A stretch of 17,500 bases of DNA from Trachelipus rathkii (GCA_015478945.1 JABUQX010028448.1:7501-25000); one strand, 5' to 3'; positions 8,612 to 16,877 are shown, numbered from the stretch's first letter. Notes: generated by a model not told the origin, from the letters alone. Program-made: numbers and translations.

Positions 8612-8687
8612 TTGATTTAGGTAATTTTTTTACCGAGTGAGATTTTGCTGTTCTTGTTCCTTTCAATTCAAAAGGAAACATTTCTCC

Positions 8688-8694
8688 ATTTATA
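8688..8694 (-). promoter_or_regulatory. TATA-like box in the putative LTR
   Basis: On the minus strand the sequence reads GCTATAAATGG, a good TATA match about 225 bp downstream of the pol stop. If it lies inside the 3' LTR, the 5' copy would serve as the element's promoter. Position relative to the LTR start is unknown, so this is tentative. Confidence 0.3.
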
Positions 8695-8913
8695 GCGAAA
8701 AACAAATGAATAATGAAAAACGCAATTAGCATTAATTCAGTAATTACCATTTTGAACATTTGACAAATAATTGAAAGTGAAAGTATGCCTAGTTTTGAAA
8801 ATACTAAGAACTATGAAGTATTATAAAAAAAGAAAGCGTGTCTGAAGTAGTCATCTGTAATGTACGTCAAAAGAAAAAAAAATCTTTTATTAAATATCCG
8901 AAATAAATGGATA

Positions 8914-9462
8914 CTAATCATCAGAATCTGAGGATTCTTCTGATTCCGATTCCGAATCGATACCGACATTGAGAAATTTAGATCGCGCCACGACCGCCGC
9001 TTTTCTTTTAGGACGAGATTGTTGATTTGTTGTGGAATTATCATTGGTTACGGTTGGGATTACACTAGGACTGGTTGCCTGAGAAGAAGATGGTAAAGGA
9101 ACCATCGTAGTAGAAGGGGCATCAGTTCCTAACGAGTTATTCCGATTCCCACTATGAGTCAAAGATAATTCCAGAGGGAATAAATGTTTAATAGGATACA
9201 CATTTATTAGCCTTCCTGGGGTACGGACTTTGACTGAACGAACTTTACCATCATCTCCATATATGAGCGTTTGGATTATGCCCATTTGCCAATATGGGCG
9301 CTCCTTTACAGGACTTTTAATGAGTACAACGTCCCCCACCTTTACTTTATTCTTCCATGCGACCTGATACAGATCTCTTCCTACTTCTCTCAGGCTTAAG
9401 AGGTATTCGGTATACCATCGAGTTCTAAAGTCCTCGAACATCTCCGAAGATCTCTTGAGGAC
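8914..9462 (-). pseudogene. BEL/Pao pol C-terminus: DUF5641 domain and charged tail
   Basis: The minus-strand frame, entered by a one-base shift near 9460, continues from the integrase with VLKRSSEMFEDF and WYTEYLLSLRE, then VGDVVLIKSPVKERPYW and GDDGKVRSVKVRTPGRL with a final PIKHLFPLE. This is the small barrel-like DUF5641 region that ends BEL/Pao polyproteins. After it comes a Ser/Thr-rich linker of about 45 residues, a basic patch RPKRK and an acidic tail SESESEESSDSDD before the stop at 8914-8916. The role of DUF5641 is presumably integrase-associated (family inference). The tail is discussed under findings. Confidence 0.85.
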
Positions 9463-9995
9463 TGAATAAGTTCCTCTCTTGAAGGTGAATTGGAAGAAGT
9501 AGGATCAGTTAAAATGAGACTTGTATTAGCCAAAGGTTTTAAAAAACAATTTGGTGTTAAGGGTACAATATCGTTGTCCGAAGATGTGTAAGTTAGAGGT
9601 CTCGAGTTGATGGCGTCGGCGATATCCGCCAGGATAGTGATAAAATCGAAATATTCCAAGCTTTTACGCCCTACTGTCTTGTAGAGGCAGTTTTTGACAG
9701 TCCGTATTGATCTTTCCCACATACTTCCCATCCAAGGGCTATACAATGGAATTCGGATATGTTTAATTTGATTTTGACGCAGAAACTCGGAACCTGTTTC
9801 CGAAACAACGAATTGTTCAAGAGCATCCGCGCTTCTATTAAAGGAACGGGCATTGTCACTATATAAGAAATTTGAAACTCCAAACTTAGTGACAAAACGC
9901 TTGAACGATTGCACAAATGATTTTGCAGACATGTCAGGGATCAAATCTAAATACACACAACGAATGTTGAGACAAGTGTACAACAATATGTACAT
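9463..9995 (-). pseudogene. BEL/Pao integrase catalytic core, C-terminal part
   Basis: The frame starting at 9995 gives CLNIRCVYLDLIPDMSAKSF, then FLYSDNARSF with the second catalytic Asp (residue 47 of this frame). SPWMGSMWERSIRTVK follows, carrying the catalytic Glu (residue 94). Further on, AINSRPLTY and PLTPNCFL are typical of the post-core region of BEL/Pao integrases. With the first Asp in the preceding frame, the D,D-35-E-type triad of the integrase is complete in residues but split by a one-base shift in an A run near 9985-9990. A second shift near 9460 leads to DUF5641. Confidence 0.9.
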
Positions 9996-11108
9996 TTTTG
10001 TGGTTGATTTGAACCTTTGACTTTGACAAAGAAATGTTTAGTGTAGTCAACACCTACACTATTGAAAGGACGATAAAAGTTAACTTGAACTTTTGTGAAA
10101 TTTGTGAACTTCGGATATTGAAAGGAAAAGCTGTTGTACTTTTTGCAGATGACACATTCCGACAGTATTTTTCTTATCGTGTGTCGAGCTGATGTAATCC
10201 AATAACCTTTTAAGCGAATACATGTAAGGGTTGCCTGAATGCCAAGGTGTTTACAGGCAACATGCGCATCTTTAATGATGAGAAAGGTCAGATGATGGGA
10301 TTTACCAAGTACTACAGGATTCACCACCTCAAAACAGTAATAATTAGTCCGAGATAGACGGCCCTTACTTCTGATGAGCCCTGAGTCATCTAAAAAGAGG
10401 TTGAGACGAGAAACCAAATCAGGTGGTGTTTTAGCAGAAGCAGGGTTCGACTTAACATCATTAAGAAACCGAAGTTCAACAGAAAAGCTTTCCTGCTGCA
10501 TGACTTTTAACAAGAAAAGTCTAGCTTTTCTGTCACATTCGATTGAGGAAAGAGTTGATACACCGAATTTGAAAAGAAGAGAACATACTCTTAACAATGT
10601 TGACAAAGAAGAATATCGTGAAATGTTGATGATAGGAGGAGGTGGGGCCTGTATGACCATAAATGTTGAAGAAGGGTCCATTAATCCTCCCCCCGAACTG
10701 CTGAAATTGGGCCAGTAAACCTGATCATGGCTGAGCCAGTTCGGACCAAATTTCCAAAGGCTTAGTTTTTTGACAAACTCTCGATGAGATAACCCTCGAG
10801 TTATCAAGTCGGCAGGGTTTTCATCCGTTTTAACGTAGTGAAAAGAGATAGGCAGTAAATTGTCATCTCTCATGGAGGAGACCATGCTCTTGATATCTTG
10901 GATTCTATTTTTGACGAAAATTTGTTTTGTTTTGCTACCTCCTCCCGCTACCCATGCTAGGACGATTTGGGAATCCGAGAAGATGTTGACAGCCTGGAAT
11001 TCAACCTCTGTCAATCCCGTCAATATTTGTGGAAGGCACTTAAGAGCCAAATAGACTGATAATAGCTCGAGGCAAGGAAGTGTTTTTCCTCTGAGAGGAG
11101 CCACCTTA
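9985..11108 (-). pseudogene. BEL/Pao RNase H and integrase zinc-binding plus first catalytic Asp
   Basis: This is the longest open stretch of pol. RNase H: the Glu is in PCLELLSVYLAL and an Asp in IFSDSQIVLAWV. The late motif TDENPADLITRGLS, characteristic of BEL/Pao and related elements, follows. The central part includes SKGRLSR and the zinc finger of the integrase: DAHVACKHLG (His-x4-His) then CVIC (Cys-x2-Cys), with YWITSAR between them. The core begins with NSVGVDYTKHF, whose Asp is the first catalytic residue; a Gly-Pro or Gly-like residue is usual where KH is found. The frame is entered from the right by a one-base shift near 11106 and left near 9985. The remaining open frame to 11278 on the right is off-frame noise. 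Confidence 0.9.
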
Positions 11109-11400
11109 GTTGGATTTTGCCCACAATAATGACGGGACAGTTTCTGAACCGGTGACGTAAACTGCGAACCCATAACATTGTGAACTTGCGTCACAAAAGA
11201 TGTTGAGAGTTGAATTTGCTGATGCTTCAAAGCAGAAGCGTTGAAAAGATAAGTTTTTGAGGTCGTCGAGATCAGCACGAAGTTTCTCCCAATCTTCTTT
11301 TATATCCTGGTCAATGGAGTCATCCCAACTCATTTCTTTCTCCCATGTCCGCCTCATCAACAGACGTCCCCTTAAGGTTACAGGAAGGAAAAAGGAAAGA
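11106..11400 (-). pseudogene. BEL/Pao A17-type linker and start of RNase H
   Basis: The minus-strand frame shows KIFDPLSFF, LRGRLLMRRTWEKEMSWDD and DWEKLRADL, the conserved stretch between reverse transcriptase and RNase H annotated as Peptidase_A17 in BEL/Pao proteins. Next come SFQRFCFEA and IFCDASSQCYGFAVYV, which holds the first RNase H Asp. A stop at 11106-11108 follows LLWAKSN, one base out of frame with the rest of RNase H. The entry frame differs from the preceding RT segment near 11390-11400. Confidence 0.88.
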
Positions 11401-11704
11401 GGATCAAAGATTTTGTTTTTACTTGGGAGAGAAGGTCTCGTTTTGATTCGACTGAGGTAAGGTCAAAGTCTGCTAATCTAAGGGTATCATTTTCGGGATG
11501 ATAAAGATACCCCAAGACTTTTTCCTCATCACAATTATGAGAGGAAAGCATCTGATCGTCTTTGATTTGAGCTTTTAGATCAGGGTGGTTGGTGTTCCAG
11601 GAACACAAGTTGAACCCACCCTCCTTCATCCTTTCTACTAAGGCTGAATAGATGTCTCTCAAAACATCAGGGGGATGAATGAGTGTAGATGAAATTATCC
11701 ACAT
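11378..11704 (-). pseudogene. BEL/Pao reverse transcriptase, C-terminal part
   Basis: The frame reads LIHPPDVLRDIYSALVERMK then GGFNLCSWNTNHPDL and EEKVLGYLYHPENDTLRL, which corresponds to the FxL.KW.SN and KVLG.W blocks after the catalytic box of BEL/Pao reverse transcriptases. It overlaps the preceding frame near 11680-11700, where a one-base shift lies, and runs out at 11378-11380 in a wrong frame. Confidence 0.88.
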
Positions 11705-12357
11705 ACAAGTTATTGACCAGAAGCCGAGAGACCAGATCGAATGAATATTTGCTTTTAATATGATGTCTTATTACGGCTCCTAAGATAAAAGGGGATACCG
11801 CAAGGCCAAAAATGATTGTCGCGTACCTATAAGTAACAAGTCTGCCATCTTCTTCCCAGAAGAAACAAAACTTGTTACGATCGCTTTCAAGTTTAAGATA
11901 GATCTGAAGAAAGGCTTTCGAGATGTCAGCGACAACCACATATTTGTTGGTCCTAAAAGAAAGAAGGAGACGAAGTAAAGGAACCAACAAGTCGATGCAT
12001 GCCTGGGTAATAGGCTTGATTAAGAGAAGGAGCGCCTTTTGTTCTAAGGCTACAATTGAACACAGGCCTGATTTTAGTAGAAACCTGATCAGCCATTTTT
12101 ATTACAGGCCTGTGGGGAATCCATATGTAACGATCGAACTCCTTCGGATCAACAGAGATGATTTCGATGATACCACATCTCAGCTGTTCCTTAAAAACAT
12201 CAGTGTAGGCCTTATCAAGACCTTGATTGCTGAGACGATTTTTAACTCGTCTAAGCGTACTCAAAGCAATACGATAATTTGAAAGGACCTGATCCACTAA
12301 TTCTGGGATTCATGGGATTTCAATATGGTATTTTCCATCGATAAATTGAATTGCATT
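11667..12357 (-). pseudogene. BEL/Pao reverse transcriptase, catalytic part
   Basis: From the right: FIDGKYHIEIP (about 12340-12313), a TGA stop at 12310-12312 where Trp of the usual LPW is expected, then LSNYRIALSTLRRVKNRL and HRPVIKMADQ, IRPVFNCSLRTKGAPSLNQ and YYPG. A one-base shift near 11998 leads into VPLLRLLLSFRTNKYVVV with ADISKAFLQI (motif A Asp), IIFGLAVSPFIL, and the catalytic box LYVDN (about 11708-11694). The second residue of the Asp pair is Asn. This enzyme would copy the element's RNA into DNA. Family and order are clear; the Asn may be a lesion or subfamily feature. Confidence 0.9.
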
Positions 12358-12596
12358 GTGGAATTTAGAGATAAATTCTTATCGATTGGGACCATAACTC
12401 CTTCTCCTCCTTGAATACCCAAAGACTGCCAAGCTGTACAGATATTTCCAACCCAGGTCGGCACTTATTTCATTTGAAGAACATGCACGAACGGTCGGGT
12501 AAGTAGGAATGAGGTTCAAATGCACTCAGACGTTGACGAGATTAGGAGCAGCTTGGAATAGGTGATTTTGGCAGCGAGGAGGACTGACATGGATAG
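12358..12596 (-). pseudogene. BEL/Pao protease-to-RT connecting region
   Basis: Between protease and reverse transcriptase the minus strand shows, in mixed frames, SLGIQ (about 12423-12409) and KEFISKFHNAIQF (about 12380-12340). Comparable segments just before the RT are found in BEL/Pao proteins (an aromatic-leader then a GI block). Stops occur in all frames, so the reading frame is interrupted here. Confidence 0.6.
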
Positions 12597-13151
12597 TCAT
12601 GAATCCCTTTGATTTGATTGTAAATCAAGAGTTGATGTTGAAGTCTGCTTTCTGTATAGAAAGGCTTGTTGATGAGGAAGTAGAAAAGAATTCACTGGGC
12701 CGAAAGGAACCAACCCAAAGCAAGTCTGAATGGCACTACCTTCCAAACAATCGATAATTTGGAAGTGTTTCATATGACATAAAGTGTCAGTACCTAAAAG
12801 AAGGTCGATGTCATCGACCGAATCCCCATAAGGGCCCACAAAGGACTTGTCAGCCACATTATATTTTAACGAAATGCGACTAATGGCTGATGCTAACCCT
12901 TTAACCGCAAACCCAACATCCAAAGAAGGGTCGACCAGAACCGGGGTTCTAAAGAAGGAATTGCAGCAGCAATTTATATCTAGGTCGACTAGGTACGATG
13001 TACGTTCTTCTTCTCCGATAAATGTTTTTATAGGATTTCTGATTATAGGTAATTGCTCACAGTTGATTCCGAGTTTAGTAAGCAATTTAGGGCCAGCATA
13101 TGTTCTCTGTGATCCCAAATCGATAAGAGAGCGAATAGGGAACTGATTTGC
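12597..13151 (-). pseudogene. BEL/Pao aspartic protease (DUF1758-like) with altered active site
   Basis: The frame opens after the stop at 13152-13154 with FPIRSLIDLGSQRTYAGPKL. In this family the corresponding loop is LLDSGSQ, with catalytic Asp in a D-S/T-G triad; here it reads D-L-G (codons 13121-13113). Downstream are GPYGDSVDDIDLLLGTD, the hydrophobic-Gly flap/partner block of retropepsin-like folds, and FGLVPFGPV. The protease would process the Gag-Pol polyprotein. The same frame continues to the right into the zinc knuckles, interrupted only by the single TAA. Its left end is at the stop 12597-12599. One-base change (TCG to TTG) would explain the Leu; this is inference. Confidence 0.85.
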
Positions 13152-13530
13152 TTATTGTGCCTTGCTAATTATGGTTAGTTCTATAAGCCGAATATGTGAA
13201 GTGATTGACTGCCCAGTATTAATACAAAGATGATTAACATCAGCTTTATTTCCTTCATCAGCATTTTCTTGACGAGAATGCTCCCTGTTTTGATTAGTGG
13301 TTCCAGCGGAACAGAGAGCGGCTAGATGTTTTCGGCTCTTACATTTATAGCATGGATACTTTAAATTGAGTGTTTTAGCCGGGCATGTATCTGCCATGTG
13401 TTTTATGCTGGAACAGTTACAGCACATGTTTAATGCCACACATCTGTCCCTTTTTGATTTAGGGTTTACGTAAACCGTGCAGTCAGAGAGGTAATGGTCT
13501 CCATTGCACAGCTTACACTTGACTTCCTTT
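13152..13530 (-). pseudogene. BEL/Pao zinc-knuckle (nucleocapsid-like) region
   Basis: Three CCHC-type knuckles occur in one frame: CKLCNGDHYLSDC (Cx2Cx3Hx4C, about 13516-13478), CCNCSSIKHMADTC (Cx2Cx4Hx4C) and CYKCKSRKHLAALC (Cx2Cx4Hx4C). These bind the element's RNA in the Gag particle. The frame then runs HSRQENADEGNKADVNHLC to a TAA at 13152-13154, after which the same frame goes on as protease. The first knuckle is out of frame with gag because of a tandem duplication at 13536-13557. A conserved ATG is not expected here, as BEL/Pao elements usually have one long ORF. Confidence 0.88.
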
Positions 13531-14818
13531 GAAGATTGATTCGAATTTGATTAGAATTTGATTGAGATTCAGAAGAGAACGTAGTTCTTTTTAGAGAGCC
13601 ACTACCTTTTGAATTGTTGAAAGTATGACTCCTCTGATCAGAAGGTATCCTCTTCTCCCTTTTGAAGTTCCCTTTGGAAGAAGATGATTTAGTTGATGAG
13701 AATGAAGTTGAGGTCTGAGAGGTGCGAAACCTCAGCATTGATTGAATTATCTGATTATGCTCCTTAAAAATCAGATTAATTGACGGATATTGTTCCTTAG
13801 TCGCCAGCTTCAACTCTCTTAAAAATGAGAGAGGAAGTTTATCAACTAATATATGGCTGATTAATTTGCAGCCAGAACTTTCCTCTGGGAAGAGGTCAAC
13901 CCCGAGCTCCTTGAGTTCTTTTAGATGAGCCCGAACCTTTAAAATAAAGGATCTGACCGTTTCAAGTTGCTTCCCGTCCAGAGGCGGAGATGAGTCCAGT
14001 TCATGGAAAATAGAATCAATAATGAAGGCCTTGTCCAAATAATGTTCTTTTAAAATGGACAAGGCAACTTCATAGTTCTCATCCGTACCCGTCAAATGCT
14101 CAATGTCTCTGAGAGCATATCCCTTTAAATGGGACTTGAGATACTGCAACTTAACGGCTTGTGACAAGTCCTTCCTCCCCCCATACACATTATTGAACTC
14201 CTGCAGGAAGGAACGAAAGGAGTGCTTGTCCTTCTCGCCTGAAAAATCTCCGCATTTTAGGGCTGGGATCTTCAGGCTAAAAGGCTGCATGGGAAAAGAC
14301 TTGGAATGTTCACAGCATGTTTTGTTTGAATTTGAAGCTGCTCTCTCATTATCAGAAAGGGCATCAGAAGATCTTCGAGACTCGATTTCATATCCATATT
14401 CGACTCTTAACAGTTGAAGAGCTTGAGCCACTTTTATGTGGTAAGCATCAGTAGCGGAAATCTCTTCGTCTAGAAGCGATTGGTCGAACTTGGTGTACTC
14501 AGTCCCTATTAATAGGTTTTCGATCAGAGTATCTTGAGCCTTAATGTCCGAGATAATCGAGGTCACCTTGTCGAAAATTGTTTTGATAACAACAGGGTCG
14601 ATGAGGGTAGGTGACTCTGTATCATCACCTTTTTCAGGAAAATGTTTGCAGCATAGAGTAAGCTTTCTCCTTAAAACACCCCTTTTCATCCGAAGGGGAC
14701 TCAGCTCACCCTGTAATGTTGCTTTTAAACTAGCTGTTGTTTCATCCGAAGAAGACGCAGGTCTTTCATTTGAGAACTCCTCTGTGACCTTTAAGTCTAA
14801 ATCGTTTAATATATCCAT
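13466..14818 (-). CDS. gag: BEL/Pao gag (DUF1759-like), open but truncated at the zinc knuckles
   Basis: Open for 450 codons from the ATG at 14816-14818, which has a good context (ACG ATG G). The frame is also open a little upstream, from a non-ATG codon. Residues about 180-270 (counted with three upstream codons) hold FSLKIPALKCGDFSGEKD, FRSFLQEFNNVYGGR, KLQYLKSHLKGYALRDIEHL and YEVALSILKEHYLDK. This is the capsid-like DUF1759 pattern of BEL/Pao Gag (LP.l.LP.F.Gd...W..F...F...V). Next is LISHILVDKLP, then a Ser/Lys-rich linker (residues 367-420). The last about 26 residues are out of frame: the 11-bp duplication at 13547-13557 shifts the zinc knuckles away, giving a stop at 13466-13468. Gag would assemble the cytoplasmic particle around element RNA. 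It is the best-preserved gene in the window. Confidence 0.88.
   Translation of the reverse strand: MDILNDLDLKVTEEFSNERPASSSDETTASLKATLQGELSPLRMKRGVLRRKLTLCCKHFPEKGDDTESPTLIDPVVIKTIFDKVTSIISDIKAQDTLIENLLIGTEYTKFDQSLLDEEISATDAYHIKVAQALQLLRVEYGYEIESRRSSDALSDNERAASNSNKTCCEHSKSFPMQPFSLKIPALKCGDFSGEKDKHSFRSFLQEFNNVYGGRKDLSQAVKLQYLKSHLKGYALRDIEHLTGTDENYEVALSILKEHYLDKAFIIDSIFHELDSSPPLDGKQLETVRSFILKVRAHLKELKELGVDLFPEESSGCKLISHILVDKLPLSFLRELKLATKEQYPSINLIFKEHNQIIQSMLRFRTSQTSTSFSSTKSSSSKGNFKREKRIPSDQRSHTFNNSKGSGSLKRTTFSSESQSNSNQIRINLQRKSSVSCAMETITSLTARFT
13536..13565 (-). repeat. 11-bp tandem duplication that breaks the gag frame
   Basis: On the plus strand TTGATTCGAAT (13536-13546) is followed by TTGATTAGAAT (13547-13557), then by TTGATTGAG. 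The two full units differ at one base. One extra 11-bp unit adds two bases modulo three and explains why the zinc knuckles are out of frame with gag. Confidence 0.8.
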
Positions 14819-14901
14819 CGTGAACAAATTATATTTAAATGTGAAGTAGTGTAAATATTTCCCAACTGGCTACTTGAGCAGCCTATAAACCCTGGGAAAC
14901 T
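14819..14901 (-). other. Leader sequence just upstream of gag
   Basis: Unique AT-rich sequence between the gag ATG and the repeat array. It holds the start context of gag; no splice or internal promoter signal could be picked out. Confidence 0.6.
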
Positions 14902-15305
14902 AACTGCGCAGAAAAATATCAACAGCGCAGAAAAATATTAACTGCGCCCAAAAAAAACACACTGCAGAGTCAAAAGCACAAAAAAATGTAAACAGCGCAG
15001 AAAAATATCAATAGCGCAGAAAAATATCAACTGCGCCTGAGAAAACCGCACTGAAGAATCAAAAGTACAAAAAAATGTCAACAGCGAAAAATATTAACTG
15101 CGCCCAAAAAAAACACACTGCAGAGTCAAAAGCACAAAAAAATGTCAACAGCGCAGAAAAATATCAACTGCGCCTGAGAAAACCGCACTGAAGAATCAAA
15201 AGTACAAAAAAATGTCAACAGCGCAGAAAAATATTAACTGCGCCAAAAAAAACACACTGCAGAGTCAAAAGCACAAAAAAATGTCAACAGCGCAGAAAAA
15301 TATCA
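14902..15305 (-). repeat. Leader repeat family A: AGCGCAGAAAAATAT units
   Basis: Tandem array of AACAGCGCAGAAAAATAT and AACTGCGCC blocks with A runs. Two kinds of about 70-nt half-units alternate, one with CTGCAGAGTCAAAAGCAC and one with CTGAAGAATCAAAAGTAC. Full units repeat every 140-156 nt: AAAAATATTA occurs at 14931, 15087 and 15227. It is non-coding and lies in the BEL/Pao leader next to gag. Confidence 0.9.
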
Positions 15306-16690
15306 CATAAATCAATTTCGCCCACGTGAAACAAACACAAAGTCAATTGCGCACACGTGAAGCAACTACCAAGTCACTGCGCATATATGAAATGAACTGC
15401 GCAACTATAAAGTCAATTGCGCACGTATGAGTTGACTGCGCACACGTGAAGCAACTGCAAAGTCACTGCGCACCTATGAAGCAAACTCAAAGTCAATTGC
15501 GCACATATAAGTTGACTGCGCACACGAAAAACAACTACAAAGTCACTGCGCACGTATGAAGCAAACACAAATGAACTGCGCAACTATAAAGTCAATTGCA
15601 CACGTATGAGTTGACTGCGCACACGTGAAGCAACTGCAAAGTCACTGCGCACCTATGAAGCAAACTCAAAGTCAATTGCGCACGTATAAGTTGACTGCGC
15701 ACACGAGAAGCAGCTACAAAGTTAATTGCGCACGAGAAAACAAGCACAAAGTCAATTGCGCACGTATGAAGCAAACACAAATGAACTGCGCAACTATAAA
15801 GTCAATTGCGCACGTATGAGTTGACTGCGCACACGTGAAGCAACTGCAAAGTCACTGCGCACCTATGAAGCAAACTCAAAGTCAATTGCGCACATATAAG
15901 TTGACTGCGCACACGAAAAACAACTACAAAGTCACTGCGCACGTATGAAGCAAACACAAATGAACTGCGCAACTATAAAGTCAATTGCGCACGTATGAGT
16001 TGACTGCGCACACTTGAAGCAACTGCAAAGTCACTGCGCACCTATGAAGCAAACTCAAAGTCAATTGCGCACGTATAAGTTGACTGCGCACACGAGAAGC
16101 AGCTACAAAGTTAAGTGCGCACGAGAAAACAAGCACAAAGTCAATTGCGCACGTATAAGTTGACTGCGCACACGTGAAGCCAATACAAAGTCACTGCGCA
16201 TATATGAAATGAACTGCGCAACTATAAAGTCAATTGCGCACGTATGAGTTGACTGCGCACTCGTGAAGCAACTGCAAAGTCAATTGCGCACGAGAAAACA
16301 AGCAAAAAGTCAATTGCGCACGTATAAGTTGACTGCGCACACGTGAAGCCAATACGAAGTCACTGCGCACGTATGAAGCAAACACAAAGTCAGTTGCGCA
16401 CATATAAGTTGACTGCGCACACGTGAAGCAACTACAAAGTCAATTGCGCACGAGAAAACAAGCACAAAGTCAATTGCGCACGTATAAGTGAACTGCGCAC
16501 ACGTGAAGCAACTACAAAGTCAATTGCGCACGAGAAAACAAGCACAAAGTCAATTGCGCACGTATAAGTGAACAGCGCAGGTGTGGAAACAAATACGCAC
16601 TCTTAAAATGAACTGCGCACGTTTAAATTGAACAAACAGCGCAGGTGCGAAAACAAATGCGCACTCTTGAAATGAACTGCGCACATATGA
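15306..16690 (-). repeat. Leader repeat family B: TGCGCA-cored minisatellite
   Basis: About 50 copies (hand count) of the palindrome TGCGCA, nearly always within AACTGCGCA or AATTGCGCA contexts, separated by about 19, 20, 30 or 31 nt. The spacers are variants of CACGTGAAGCAACTACAAAGT, CGTATGAGTTGAC and ACTATAAAGTC. Larger units recur with a period of 389 bp. Apparent reading frames through the array are by-products of the repeat. The array sits in the BEL/Pao leader; similar minisatellites in leaders or LTRs of retrotransposons are known, and their role is generally unclear. Confidence 0.92.
15403..16165 (-). repeat. 389-bp higher-order repeat within family B, two copies
   Basis: The block starting AACTATAAAGTCAATTGCGC at 15403 recurs at 15792, 389 nt later, with its first about 179 nt identical as far as I can compare by eye. 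The internal restart at 15582 recurs at 15971, again 389 nt away, with a few substitutions. A further partial restart lies at 16220. Confidence 0.85.
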
Positions 16691-16699
16691 AGTCGATAT

Positions 16700-16877
16700 A
16701 CCGCACCGCACCGCACCGTTTCGCACTGCACCGCACCGTTTCGCACGCACCAGAACTGCACCGCACCGTTCCGCACTGCACCGCACCGCACCGTTTCGCA
16801 CGCACCAGAACTGTACCGCACCGTTCCGCACAGCACCAGAACTGTACCGCACCGTTCCGCACAGCACCGCACCGTTT
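16700..16877 (-). repeat. Leader repeat family C: CCGCACCGTT units
   Basis: GC-rich tandem array of ACCGCACCGTTTCGCAC and ACCGCACCGTTCCGCAC, with CACCAGAACTG inserts. It forms a G+C peak in otherwise AT-rich DNA. Reading frames through it give Arg/Thr/His or Cys/Gly/Ala/Val repeats and are not credible genes. Confidence 0.9.

Larger units (their letters stand above)
8072..8912 (-). repeat. Putative 3' LTR (inner boundary unresolved)
   Basis: The left limit is set by a 19-base match to the right edge of the window, and the minus-strand LTR would end ...GAGAGTACA, the usual terminal CA. The inner boundary lies somewhere between about 8620 and the pol stop at 8914-8916. No convincing polypurine tract was found, so the end given here is only the outer limit. 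The region is non-coding and AT-rich, and holds a TATA-like box and a 46-51-nt tandem repeat. Confidence 0.5.

Noticed and set aside
10374..10718. 114-residue plus-strand frame opposite RNase H/integrase
   Set aside because: The minus strand encodes conserved RNase H and integrase sequence; no independent evidence for the plus frame.
15306..16690. CRISPR-like array (short repeats with spacers)
   Set aside because: Repeats are only 6-10 nt, spacers are themselves repeated, spacing is irregular, there are no cas genes, and the DNA is eukaryotic.
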